From Cymodocea nodosa (taxonomy: Eukaryota; Streptophyta; Magnoliopsida; Alismatales; Cymodoceaceae), in contig JAZBRI010000011.1 of NCBI GenBank assembly GCA_036874045.1, positions 10,035,501 to 10,099,500 on the forward strand: DNA of 64,000 nucleotides. Direction: 5' to 3'. Shown piece after piece: positions 31,793 to 42,837 of this stretch; the first letter of the stretch is position 1, and every line of letters begins with the position of its first letter. A program made the position numbers and the translations under genes. The notes beneath the pieces are model-generated. The model had not been told where the DNA came from. It saw only the letters and a list, made by a program, of their open reading frames with translations, and ran no database searches.

Positions 31793-33057
31793 ATGTCAAG
31801 TACATTGACTAGTACTACACATCGCATTTATAGTAGAGAAGGGCATGACTACATTAGAAGATTATTAGATCCATCATTACCACATCAAGCATATAATTGT
31901 CGAAAAATATATAGAATGAGTCAACATGTATTTCTTAACTTCTGTAATTTGTTACGAAGAGAAGGTGGTATGGGAAATACAAGCAATGTTAGTGTCGAAG
32001 AGAAGTTTGCAATCTTTCTTGTCACTGTTGGTCAAAACCAACGATATGGAGTAACAAAGGAGCGCTTCTCTCAATCTACATGGACTGTTAGTATGTACTT
32101 CAATGAAGTACTTAATGCAATTTTGAACTTGCATAAACAACTTCTTGCAATGCCTCCAACATCAACTCCAAGTAGAATACTGAATTATTCAAATGTGTAT
32201 CCCTATTTTGAGGTAAATATATATTTTCATATGAAATTGATTTGTATATTATTTTTTTCTCATTTTCTTATTCATATGTTAACAGAATTGCATTGGTGCT
32301 ATTGATGGAACACATATTAAGGCAACTATTTATGGACGACAAACAGCAAGATTTAGAAATAGAAAAGGAGAGTTAAGTCAAAATGTTATGGCTGCATGTA
32401 ATTTTGATATAGAATTTACATATATTCTTAGTGGTTTGGAAGGATTAGCTTCTGATGCAAGAATCCTTCAAGATGCCATCACAAGACATCATCCATTCAA
32501 GGTTCCACCAGGTATAAAATGACATTATTGAATATATATTTTTTATTTACACTAATTTTTAATTATATACAGGAAAGTTTTACTTGGTTGATGTTGGTTA
32601 TCCTAATCGACCTGAATTTATTTGTCCATATCGAGGAGTGAGATATCATCTATCTGAATATGAAAATAATAGAGTTCCAGAAAATGCAGTCGAAAACTTC
32701 AATTACAGACATTTACAATTAAGATCAGTGATTAAGCGATCATTTGGAACTGTTAAACATCATTTTGCAATCTTACGAGGACATATGCCGTATCCTTATG
32801 ATACACAAATGAAGATTGTGATGGCTTGCTTCCTATTACATAATTTTATACGTAAAGTTGATAGAGTAGATTTATTAGAAGATCTACAAGATGAGTTAGC
32901 TGAATTTGATCTAGAAAATGAAGAAATTGGAATTGTTGAAGATGAGCTTTCACAGATAGATAGTACATTAGAAATGACACAAGAACGAAGAAAACAAATA
33001 GCAGATGAAATGCGTGACAACACGAAGACTACCATGTGGGATGAATGTGACTTTTAA
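31793..33057 (+). pseudogene. PIF/Harbinger transposase (DDE_4 family), catalytic Glu replaced
   Basis: Three exons, 31793-32212, 32286-32511 and 32573-33057, joined by GT-AG introns, give 376 residues. Motifs in order: YNCRKIYRMSQHVFLNFC (helix-turn-helix region), YPYFENCIGAIDGTHI (first Asp), GLEGLASDARIL (second Asp), KFYLVDVGYPN, and RSVIKRSFGTVK, where the family has IER: the catalytic Glu is Lys (AAG for GAG). An in-frame ATG at 31673 with an acidic stretch precedes a TGA at 31745, so the normal start may be 31673 and the N-terminus is also broken. The enzyme is therefore probably inactive. Role in intact elements: cut and paste at TTA/TAA targets. Confidence 0.88.
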
Positions 33058-33126
33058 ATCATTTCATATGTAACTTTGTCAAATTGTTATATTACAATAT
33101 TTGAATATTTGTATGTTGACAATTTA

Positions 33127-33303
33127 TATTTATGTTGTGAATTATATTTATATATTGGATGTTAGTTAAGAATTTTGAAAAGTAATTGTTTGTGATATGT
33201 TATGTTCAAATAGGTAATACATAATACAACTTTTGTTCAATTTGTTTATGATATTATTAATAAATAAAAATAAGAAGAGTTAATATTTTTTCTTAAAATA
33301 TAA
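33127..33303 (+). repeat. 177-bp direct repeat, left copy
   Basis: Begins TATTTATGTTGTGAAT and ends AAAATATAAG. It matches 34661-34838 at most positions. The two copies flank a 1.36-kb block of unusual repeats inside the PIF element, downstream of the transposase gene. Confidence 0.85.
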
Positions 33304-33339
33304 GTTTTCTTTTTCTTTTATTTTATTTCTAGTCAAATT

Positions 33340-34040
33340 GTTAGACCAGCTTCGGTGCGATCGGCAAAATTTTCTTCATTTTTATTTTTCTTCAGTCCGA
33401 CACTCCGACTAACTAAAGTTTTTTTTTTTTCCTTTGGTTAGACCGAAGTTTGAACTTCGATCTAACCGAAGTTTTTTAGTTTTTTATTTTTTTTCGGTCA
33501 GACCAAATTTTTTCCCTTCAGTTCAATCGAAGTTTTTTAGTTTTTTATTTTTTTTCGGTTAGACCGAATTTTTTCCTTTGGTCCGATCAAAGTTTTTTAT
33601 TTTTTTTTGGTCATAACGAATTTTTTCCTTCGGTCCAACTGAAGTCTTTTAATTTTTTTCGATTTGACCGAGCTTCGGTCTGATCGAATTTTTTTTTCTT
33701 TTATTTATTTTTTTGATTTGACTAACTGAAAGTTTTTTATTTTTTTATTTCTTTCTTCGATCAGACCGAAGCTCAGTCTTCGATCGAACATAAGTTTTTC
33801 AATTTTTTATTTTTTTTTCGGTCAAATCGAAGATCAATCTTTGGTCCGACATAAGTTTTTTAGTTTTTTCTTTTTTTATTATTTTATACTTTTTCGGTCA
33901 AATCGAAGCTCGAACTTCGATTTCATCGAATTTTTTTTCTTTTATTTACTTCTTCAGTTCGACTTACTAAAGTTTTTTATTTTTTTATTTTTTTCTTCAA
34001 TCCGACCGAATTTCAACTTCGGTCCAACTAAAGTTTTTGA
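33340..34040. repeat. Tandem repeat of poly-T plus TTCGGT/ACCGAA inverted words
   Basis: About a dozen diverged units of roughly 50-65 bases, each made of a T-rich run like AGTTTTTTATTTTTTTT and an inverted word like TTCGGTTAGACCGAA. Strand asymmetry is extreme (T-rich on plus). The open frame in it (33841-34062) is a low-complexity by-product. Confidence 0.8.
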
Positions 34041-34415
34041 TTTTTTATATTTATTTTTTTGATTTTAAATTAAAAAAAAATTTACAACATTTTCGATAAT
34101 CAATTCATCATTCAAACACATTATTTTATTTATAAATACATTTATTAATTTTCAATTGGTAATTTTTTATATTTATTTTTTTGATTTTAAATTAAATAAA
34201 ATTTTTTTTTACAACGTTTATGATAATCAATTCATCATTCAAACACATTATTTTATTTATAAATACATTTATTAATTTTCAATTGTTAATTTTTTATTTT
34301 TTTTTTGATTTTAAATTAAAATAAAAATAAAAAAATTTACAACATTTTCGATAATCAATTCATCATTCAAATACATTATTTTATTTATAAATACATTAAT
34401 TAATTTTCAATAGTT
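34041..34415. repeat. Three tandem copies of a 122-127 bp AT-rich unit
   Basis: Copies start at about 34041, 34163 and 34290, each beginning TTTTTTATATTTATTTTT and containing CATCATTCAAACACATTA. By eye they are highly similar, so the array is young relative to its surroundings. Confidence 0.85.
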
Positions 34416-34660
34416 ACTTCAAGTTCTACGTTTAAACAAGTTTGTATTACATTTATTAATTTTTTAACAACTTTTACTTTAACATTTATTAATTTTGTAT
34501 ACATCAACTTTTATGTTTACATTTATTAATGCATATAAGAGAGGTATCATATTCTATTTTTTATTTTTTATTTTCTATTAGATTTCAACTAGGCTCGAAT
34601 TGGCCTAGGCTGGCCTAGCCTGAATTGACCTACGGACCAGCTTGGCCCGGCCGAATAATA

Positions 34661-34838
34661 TATTTATGTTGTGAATTTTATTTATATATTGGATGTTAGT
34701 TAATAATTTTGAAAAGTAATTGGTTGTGATATGCTATGTTCAAATAGGTAATACACAATACAACTTTTGTTCAATTTGTTTATGATATTATTAATAAATA
34801 AATATTTTTGTTTTTGATATTTTTTCTTAAAATATAAG
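34661..34838 (+). repeat. 177-bp direct repeat, right copy
   Basis: Partner of 33127-33303. To its right the sequence continues to the PIF right end at about 35005. Confidence 0.85.
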
Positions 34839-35005
34839 TATTATGAAGTGAAGAAATAGAGTAAATTAAAATTAATTATTAGAATTCTTTGATTAAAAAA
34901 GTATATTTCAATTCTGAACATTCCATTTAGCACAAACCTCCTTGTGAGAATCTTAACTTTCCTAACTTTTTGAGACGTGCATAAACAACCATCATTTCTC
35001 AAGAA

Positions 35006-36446
35006 TCTTAATCCAATTCAATATGATTAAGACAAGTAGAATAAAGAATTGTATCTCCATTAAACAACTTCAAAAGTCAATTCCAGATTCATATTACAGC
35101 AATTCTAGATAACAGAAAATATACTCGATTCATAAGATATCTGTATTTCATAAAACACTTGTATCTTTTTAGAACAGTATATGTATATATATATAAATTT
35201 TTGTACTTTAAAAGTTAATTTGACAAGCTTGAATCATACAAGAGTTTTCTAATGTACCCATGTAACGAGCTTTCAGTCAACAATCCTAGATCTGATCAGG
35301 ATCTTAGGTTGCCAGATTTCAAGAGTCCTTTTTCAGGTCAACAATCCTTACATACCTATCTACTCAAGTACAAAAGGTTCGTGATCAAACAAGTCAATAA
35401 ACTCTCAAATTTTCCTTTTTTTTTTTCAATCAAAATACAAACACAAACAAAACATTAATCACATACTATATATGTATGTATTTCATTAATACGGATGTAG
35501 TAAAACTCAAATCTCATATAGTCCTGCTTCTATCATTTACTGAAAATATGAATCCATAACAATAAGCTCATACTTTTTCTGTAGTTTAATAAGATCTACA
35601 CATAAATCATTCTACATGTTCAATCAGTCAAATTAATTGTATCTTTAATCATATGTGTTTCATTTAATCTAGAATTCACATCTCAGCTCTTTCAAGACTT
35701 CAGATAATTTACTGATTTTTCATTAAGCATTCTGATTTCATTTTAAAATCGTGAAACTGTTAAACTCATGAAATTCAGAAAAAAACATAAGATACTATAT
35801 CTAGATTTGCATAAATAGTAAACTCTATAGCATCTTATATAACCTTCTACATATAACATTCAAGTAGTTACAGTTTATAAAAATTTTACAGTCTCAATTA
35901 TTGGATAGTTACAGCAAGTTCATAAAAATTTTCAATTTTCACAAAACTTTGCAGTACCATTTTAATTCCTTTAATTAACAAACTTACATGACTGTTACTT
36001 TAATTACCCCCCCCCCCCCCATACCTACATTTTGCATTGTCCTCAATGTAAAAGATTTGACAATAAGTTCAGTAATTGTAGCAGACATGATTACAGTTTC
36101 TTTGATTTAAAATTCAAGATAAGTAATTAGTTACATACCTTGTTTCGTTTGTATCTTCTTCTACATATTCTGATTTTTGATTCTGAAAAACTTTTCATTC
36201 ACAGATAAACGCAGAATATAAAGCAAAATAACATTTAACAGATATTAATAAATCAGTGTCTTGTGTGGAACCTTAGCTCCTATGCCTCTGGTGGCTCACA
36301 AGCAAGCTAGTTGGTTTCCTAGAATAGATACCAACAAACTAGATTGATATTTTTTTTTTTTTTTTTTTATAAAATAAAATGAAAACTATATTTTTTCTAA
36401 AAATAAACATAGAATACACACAACATTAAACACACAAAATCACAGC
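35006..36446 (-). other. Unit IV 3' non-coding region
   Basis: AT-rich, no gene seen. It matches unit III 27200-28618 and stops at the PIF right end before reaching a polypurine tract. Contains a C homopolymer run (36007-36020). Confidence 0.7.
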
Positions 36447-37582
36447 TTAAGAACATGATTGAAAAGTAGGAACAAATGGAATAAATGTATTAGTCTAAGC
36501 AAAATTTTTAGGCATAGTTCTTCTTGCTATTAATTCTATTTTAATGCAGTTCTTGTTCCTTCTTAATTTGTAAATGTGTAATATATTATAAATTCCAAAT
36601 ACAAGTGTATTACCATTAATGATATGAAATGCAAAAAGGGATCCTTTTTGGTTCCAAGGTAATGTAGCAGTTTCTATTTCTACATCTATTTCAATATATT
36701 CCTCTTCCCACTTCCATTCATTAATGTCTTTCATAATCCATATTGAAATTTCATCAGTTCATCCCACCATCTTATCAAACATAAAGTAGGATCATCTTCT
36801 TCATTATACCACATTCCTATTTGAATTTTATTAAATTCTGCAGATGGTGGTTTAGCTATTTCTCTCGGTATAGGTAAAATTTCTATATTTTTATCATAAC
36901 TGTCTATGCTTACTATGTATAAATCAGATCCAAATGCTATTGATATATTTGTGACAAGATATACATATCCATCAAGTATGACATGCATGTTGTTAATTAA
37001 TGATTTCTGTCCTAGATATATCATAATATTTTCAGTCCAAGATCTATTCAAAAAATTATACACACTTAAGCGTAAACCTTCACCCCAATTTCCTGTAGGT
37101 CTCCAATAATATAATTTTTCAGGAATTGTAGAATTTTTATCAGAAAATAATAAAGTCAATCCACAATTTATAGTTGGTACTTCATATTTATTAGGTCTTC
37201 CTATATACCATTCTTCTCTTGTTATAGGATTTCTTATCAAAATATCAGGTAATAAACTTGCATACCTTGGTCTCGTCCTGTATATGATTAATCCTTCATC
37301 TATCCCCATAATATGATCTATTCCTTCTAATGTATTGGGTGGAATTCCAGTAGTTTCTTCCATAGCCAGATATTCATGGTTAATTGAACTACGATTAAAT
37401 GACCTCCATATGAATCCATCTCTAATCTTAGTTATTTTTGCAGCTTGTAGTCTTTGAAAATATTTTTCTTCAATATAGTCTTTAATTTCCTTTGATACAC
37501 AACACAGCCTGCATAGATCTTTAGCTGATAAATTACTTAGTACTTCCCTTAGTGCATCCAACGGTAATTGCATTAATTCCAT
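36447..37582 (-). pseudogene. F-box/FBA-type gene carried by the retroelement, copy 3 (nearly intact)
   Basis: From ATG 37582 one frame is open for 283 residues. It has the F-box at 5-45 (LPLDALREVLSNL, AKDLCRLCCVSKEIK), then RPRYASLLPDILIRNPITRE, EWYIGRPNKYEV, LYYWRPTGNWGEGLRLSVYN, VILDGYVYLVTN and EILPIPREIAKPPS, the layout of F-box-associated (FBA) substrate domains. A one-base deletion near 36748 shifts the frame; the other frame continues EWKWEEEYIEIDVEI to a TAG at about 36494, where copy 2 has Trp, and homology runs on to 36447. Two simple lesions separate it from an intact gene of about 375 residues. Same strand and same place as copies 1 and 2: directly after gag. Confidence 0.88.
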
Positions 37583-37734
37583 TTGTCGATTCTGTATAAC
37601 ACAAACAAAAATTTAGTAGAGACAAAAATTAACATAACTACTGCACACCCTCGTGGAGTTAAGGCATAACTCAACAGACTAAGTTTGTTGAGTTAAGGAC
37701 TAACTCTATGATACTATTAACTATAAATAAAAAC

Positions 37735-37758
37735 ATATATATATATATATATATATAG
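37735..37758. repeat. (AT)n microsatellite between gag and F-box gene
   Basis: About 11 AT units, in the 195-base gap between the gag stop and the F-box start. Confidence 0.85.
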
Positions 37759-37777
37759 TTGCTTCAGATATGTTGCT

Positions 37778-38961
37778 TCATTCAGGTACCCTCCTAGAAG
37801 AGGTATCAATTTCATTAATAGTTCTATTGATAGGATTAGGTATTGCTTGTATTGGCAATCCTCTAGTAGGTCTAACTTCCATTGGTTCCTTCTATCTAAG
37901 TGGTATATTTCTATTCTGATTTTGAATTGCAGCATTTCCAAATACAAAATCCAAACGATTGTTTAATTGTTGGATTATCTTTTCTAATTTCTCTATTCTA
38001 GATCATTGTTCCAGTAATGCTTCATAACTTATATTCTTCTCATTTATATTTTCTCCTCCCTAGAAATTGTTGTTTCTCCAAGATAAATTCGGGTGATTTC
38101 TCCAACTAGGATTATAAGAATTTCCCAAGTTATCTCTCTAGTTTCTAGCATAAATAATATCTAAATCATTTATGTTTGCATTCTTTTCTGTTAGCTTTTG
38201 ATTTAATGATAACTCTTCTATTTTCTTTGTTAATTTAATTAATTTCACCTCAAGCATAGTACTCGAATCTATTTCATGCATTCCTCTTGACAATATTTTT
38301 TTATCTACAATAGCTTCAGCTGAGTTTTCCCACTGTGCTATTCTTTTTGCAAAGTTTTCTAAATATGCCCATGCTTCTTCACTACATAACTTTAAAAATC
38401 CATTTTGACAAGTAGATTCTAATAAAGATTTTGTTGAAACATCTATGCCTTCATAAATTATACTTATTAATTGTGCCTTCCTCATTGCATGATGCAAACA
38501 TTGAGTTAGTAAATCTTTAAATTTTTCAAAATATTTCTAGAATGATTCACCCTTTTTTGGCTACACATTAATATTTCTTTTTTCTTTTTAATCGTTTGAT
38601 GTGTTGGATAATATTTTTCCAGAAAAATAGAGCAAAATTCAGTCCATGTAGAAATTGAATCAGGCGATAGAGTATATAACCATCTCTTAGCTGTCTTTTA
38701 AAGAAAAAGAGATATATCTAAGTTTAATAGCATCTATACTCATGTTTGGCATTTTCATCATTTGACAAACTTCATTAAATTCTCTAAGGAAATAATAGAC
38801 ATCCTCTCTTTCTAATCCATGAAAATGTGGCAATTAACTAATATAATTAGATTTCAGTTCAAACTTATCTCCCTCAAAGTTTGGCAATCAAATACATGAA
38901 GGTTCATCAACTAATTCAGGATACAAATTTCTCCTAATGGTTTTTCTACTAGAACAGCCAT
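37778..38961 (-). pseudogene. gag: Retrotransposon gag (capsid-type domain), unit IV
   Basis: Starts at ATG 38961 (MAVLVEKPLG). After a frameshift near 38930 it follows unit I: DEPSCI, FELK, FHGLEREDVYYFLREF, a KRWLYTLS block, then an open stretch (38497-38138) with EEAWAYLENFAKRIAQWE and KLTKKIEELSLNQKL, then the NSYNPNWRNHPNL motif near 38090 and a C-terminal tail ending at TGA 37780-37778. No CCHC knuckle is present between IEELSLNQK and NPNWRNHPN, where Athila Gag normally has it. Several stops and at least two frameshifts. It lies downstream of ORF3 and directly upstream of the F-box gene on the same strand. Confidence 0.82.
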
Positions 38962-40027
38962 CTCTACATTCTCTTTTAAAGAAAGGCTAGCTACACCCCA
39001 AAGAATTTCGTTAAAGTTCAGTTCAGAAATTTTTTTAGTACTCCTCTACGATGAAAATTCCTAGGTAGGTGTTCTTACTAATCGTTTAGTGCTTAAAGAA
39101 CGAGTCCATGTGCTCATAAATAGATAACATAAGATTAATTACATACTAGTCTGAAGCTTTCCATTCAATAAATTCAATAGACATTTGTTGTCGGATGAAG
39201 TTGAATTAGTTGCTTCTCCTTCTAGTTCCTCCAACGCATTCTCCTTTCTTTTAAAAGTGCTGGTAACTCGTAAATAACATTCTGATTTATATATATAATG
39301 TACATCCATAAAGTGAATAAATCTCATTGCAAGAACGTGTCTTGCAACGTGCATCGTGGTTCCTGTTTTTATAGGTACGTGTACCACTACTAATTTCAAA
39401 TTTTGGTAACTACTAAACCGACGAAGTTTCGTTCGTGGTTAAAAGAATAACCGTTTTGCTTAATCCATGAACTAACCTCGTTGAGTTACAGATAACTCAA
39501 CAGAGTGACCTTATATTATATTACTAACCTCGTGGAGTTACGTTTAACTCAATGAACTTACTTCGTTGAGTTAACACTTAGCAACCTCTAAGTTTTTCTC
39601 GTAAGTACCTCTCTACTTTTTCTTCTTTTTCATTCTGCTAACTGAAATAAAGTTAAATCTATGTCATTAATGCATCATTTTAATCAAAAATTCATTTAAA
39701 TCTGAACATTATATAAAGATTTAACTTGCAGGTCATTTTATGTTATACAGAATTTACATTTTACCTTACAACATGTAGAAATTTTTAAGCATCTATCCTG
39801 TCATTCAGCAAATTGTAAATCTGTTAAACATTCATCCATAAAGTTCCACAAATTATATAATATTCAATAAATTCCATTCATTTCACATTCAAAACAAGTA
39901 TGAAAAGTATCTCTGAAAAATTTATATTCATTCATATAAATCAATTTACATTACAATCAAATCAGACATTTTTCATACAATTATATACAAGTAGACGAAC
40001 AATACAATTTAGTCTCTATTCCTAAGT
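38962..40027 (-). other. Unit IV ORF3-gag spacer
   Basis: Matches the unit I spacers. It contains two GTTGAGTTA/TAACTCAAC inverted pairs (39479-39570) and a short frame at 39399-39139 that is only weakly kept in unit I. An in-frame stretch LNFNEILWGVASLSLKEN just before 38961 suggests gag may start further upstream. Confidence 0.65.
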
Positions 40028-42247
40028 TCATTTACTTCCTTCTAGAGTTTTTTCTAATTGAAGCTCTAATTGATTAATTCTTTCTACTGCTCCTGTAATT
40101 CCTCTAGAAGGTACAACTATCTCTACAACTACAAAATTTCTGTTTTCTTTCACTAAAATGGTTCTTAATTTGATTCTTTTTGCTACCCATTTCGTGAAAT
40201 CAATACAATCCACCATCAGTAGTGGAATCAAATCTCCATAAAACAATTTCTTCTTTACTATTTTCAGCTTGGAGATAAAAACTGCAGACCAATTTATTTG
40301 AATTCTATTTACAACTGCAAATGTGACCCATTTGACAAATTGACTTAATTCTATGTCATGGCCTTGTCGTTGATAGACATTCTTAATCAAAATGTTGGCT
40401 ACCTTGTGTGCTTTACCATTTAAATGCTTTTTGTTTAATAAAGGCACACTAGGATTGATAAGTAAACAATCTTTGATTTCCTGTTCAGTCCATTCAATGG
40501 CAGTTGTGTCTTCCAAAATTTTTAGTCCTTCATTCTTTAATTCAAAAATGTTGTGGAGAAGCTCTGGTGTTATCTGTACATCAGTTTCCTCCACGTTTGA
40601 AATTAATCCTCCTTCACCTTCTCTTAAATTTACATAAAAATAGGGCACTAAATTCTCATAAACTACATGCCCTATTTCTTGAGAAATAAACTTCAGTAGA
40701 CCTTGGAATTCAAATAATTCTTTGATTTCTTGCATTCCATCCCAATTTACTAGTCTACTGTAAATAATATCATAACCCCTAATTTCTTGATATTTGATAT
40801 AAGCTTCCTAACTCCAAAAATGTACCTCATTCAGAGCTGTTGTTTCAGTCGGGTAAGGAATGTGACTTTGTTGTTCTAGAGAGGTTTGTTCTTGATTTTC
40901 CTCTTCTATAGGCTGCATCTGAACATTCTCTATAGATTCCTGAATTTCTGTTTCTGTTTCTTTTGTCTGTGGTGGTGAGCCGACAGAACTCTCCACTATG
41001 TCTTGAATTCTTTCCATAAATTGCTAAAGAGTTTCTTGCTCTTCAATGGAATCTGTAAAGTTATTTTTGTCCAAATGGCTTCTTTCAGCCTCTTCATTTT
41101 CTGCTCTTTCTTCTTCCTCCTGACTACCAATCTGCTCTGTTACTGTTCTTTCTGATTCTGTAATAGATTGGGATAGAGTCACAGGCAATTCAGTTTCAGC
41201 CCTAACTTCTGTTCTTTCTTCTTGTACAGGCTATAGATTAATTTCAGCCTATTTTTCTTCTTGTCTTTACTTTTGCTGCTGTAGCTCCTGCTCCTCCTTA
41301 GAATCAGATAGCAGGTTTATAAATATTGGCTCCACAGGCCCTGTTAAAATTGGTACCTTAGATTTAATCTCTTTTTGATAGTCAAGCACTTTCTCTTTTT
41401 CTTTCCTTTTTCTGATTAATTGTGCTTGTTCTTCCTCTTCTTCTTCTGAGATTAAATCTATAAAAGTAGGCTCTGCAAGCCTTCGAGCCACAAGTATTGG
41501 CTCTTCCTGTTTAATTCTCTTCATAATTGTTGGTCTCGAAGGACCAGCCTCAGCCTCTCCTGTAGCACTTGATTTAGTTGCTACCTGATGCTGTTCAACT
41601 TTTATTTTGTACTAGGCCCTCAACTTTTCTTTGACCCTTTTTTTCATAATGGCATCATATAAAATATGTGCCTTAGCTGTAGCTATTTCTTCATTATCAC
41701 CTTGGTCTCTTGCTGTTTTGACCAAGCTAGTAAATTCTTTCTCTTCTTCTTCAGTTCTCAGCCAAGCAAATTCTACTCGTGGCAATGGCTCTGTTGGCTG
41801 AACTAGAGGTCCTGACTGCTGTTCCTCAGGAACAGGTCTTTCAGTAGTTGGTTCCTCCCATTCTTCAGTTGCCTCTTCTTCATTTTCTTTCCTTTCTTGC
41901 TCCTAGATTACCCTTCTAGCTCGTCTACAGATTTGTCTTTTGAATTAGAGCTAGGACTTACGTTGGATTAATTCTAGGGTAACTTCGTTGTTTGGCCTTA
42001 TTTTTCTTTCTTTATTAACTGTAATTTCTGTTGCCACTCTGATTCGTGTATCCATTATATGAGGTATTTGTATATCCAAATCAACCAAAACTTTCCTTAA
42101 GTTAAAGAGTTTTGATTCTACCTTTTGTAGCTCTTTCTCTCTTCTTGTATTCCGAATCTTTTGCTACGTGTGCCATTCTTCTGATTCCTTCAGAAACTAT
42201 GTTGTGCCAACTACCTCTTCCCAAAATTTAGGTGTCATCTTCCTCAT
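40028..42247 (-). pseudogene. ORF3: long post-pol gene, unit IV
   Basis: One continuous frame of 740 codons from ATG 42247 to TGA 40028, broken only by in-frame stops (for example in GTT*FLK, EWHT*QK, LRA*YK). The N-terminal third is basic with KERKIRPNNEVTLELI. The middle is a long Glu/Gln-rich low-complexity segment. The C-terminal 235 residues (open from 40735) are globular: FYVNLREGEGG, PSVPLLNKKHLNGKAHKVAN, FVKWVTFAVVNRIQINW, LIPLLMVDCIDF. This C-terminal block resembles the putative plant transposon protein domain often found next to plant gypsy elements (Transposase_32-like); I infer this from pattern only. I see no transmembrane segment or signal peptide, so an envelope role is not supported. 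Confidence 0.65.
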
Positions 42248-42837
42248 CGTGGAGTTACACAATAGCATAGAATCACTTTGATTTCTAATATTCTAGATTC
42301 TAAATGATTTCCCGGATAATGCCCCCAAAACCCTAGGTTTTAGTTTAAATAAGCCCTAAGTTTAGGCGGGTAATCGGGTCATTTCCCGAACCAACTATTA
42401 CTGTCTCATTCGTGGTCTTAGCTACAGTACTGCGTTGAGTTACAATTAACTCAACAGAATAAGCTCGTTGACTAACTCAAGACTCAACGGAGTAAGCTTG
42501 TTGAGTTAGGCGTAACTCAACGGACTTCCCGTACAAGTAGATATAATAATAAAAATACTACAGATAATAGTTTTTCTTCTTTTTTTTACTGGTTTAACCG
42601 ATACTATGTTTCGATCAAACCTAATTTTTTTCTAGTTGAACTGATACTATGTTTCGGTAAAACTAACATTTTTTTCTAAAAATTAATATACATATTTTTT
42701 TATGTTCCGGCCATACCAATGGATCCAGTTGGTTGAACCATAACGATTTTTATATTTTTAAATACTTTTTTTTTAATGTTTTTAATTTTTAATACTTTTT
42801 TTATTTTATTTATATCAACATAAAAACTGATTTCTTA
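42248..42837 (-). other. Unit IV pol-ORF3 spacer with inverted words
   Basis: Contains the ORF3 leader, two or three GTTGAGTTA/TAACTCAAC pairs (42433-42522) and ACCGATACTATGTTTCGGT-type words (42597-42665), in the same order as unit II. Confidence 0.75.

Larger units (their letters stand above)
29116..35005 (+). mobile_element. PIF/Harbinger DNA transposon with inserted repeat blocks
   Basis: It contains the two genes typical of the superfamily, a Myb/SANT-like ORF1 and a DDE transposase, both on plus and both with introns. The left end reads GGGGGGGTTTGTGTATAC after TTAA. The reverse complement of the right end has GGTTGTTTATGCACGTC followed by a similar AGGAAAG-rich subterminal stretch, so the two ends form a diverged terminal inverted repeat. 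The right boundary is only good to about 20 bases and no clean TTA/TAA target duplication can be shown, because the right flank is a different part of the host retroelement from the left flank. Confidence 0.75.

Noticed and set aside
33841-34062. Phe-rich 73-codon frame
   Set aside because: Translation of the T-rich tandem repeat; not a gene.
39139-39399. Small gene between ORF3 and gag in unit IV
   Set aside because: Frame not kept in the homologous stretch of unit I (12640-12830); probably spacer.
40028-40735. Envelope-like gene
   Set aside because: Position after pol fits, but I see no signal peptide, transmembrane helix or cleavage site, and the C-terminus looks like a Transposase_32-type domain instead.
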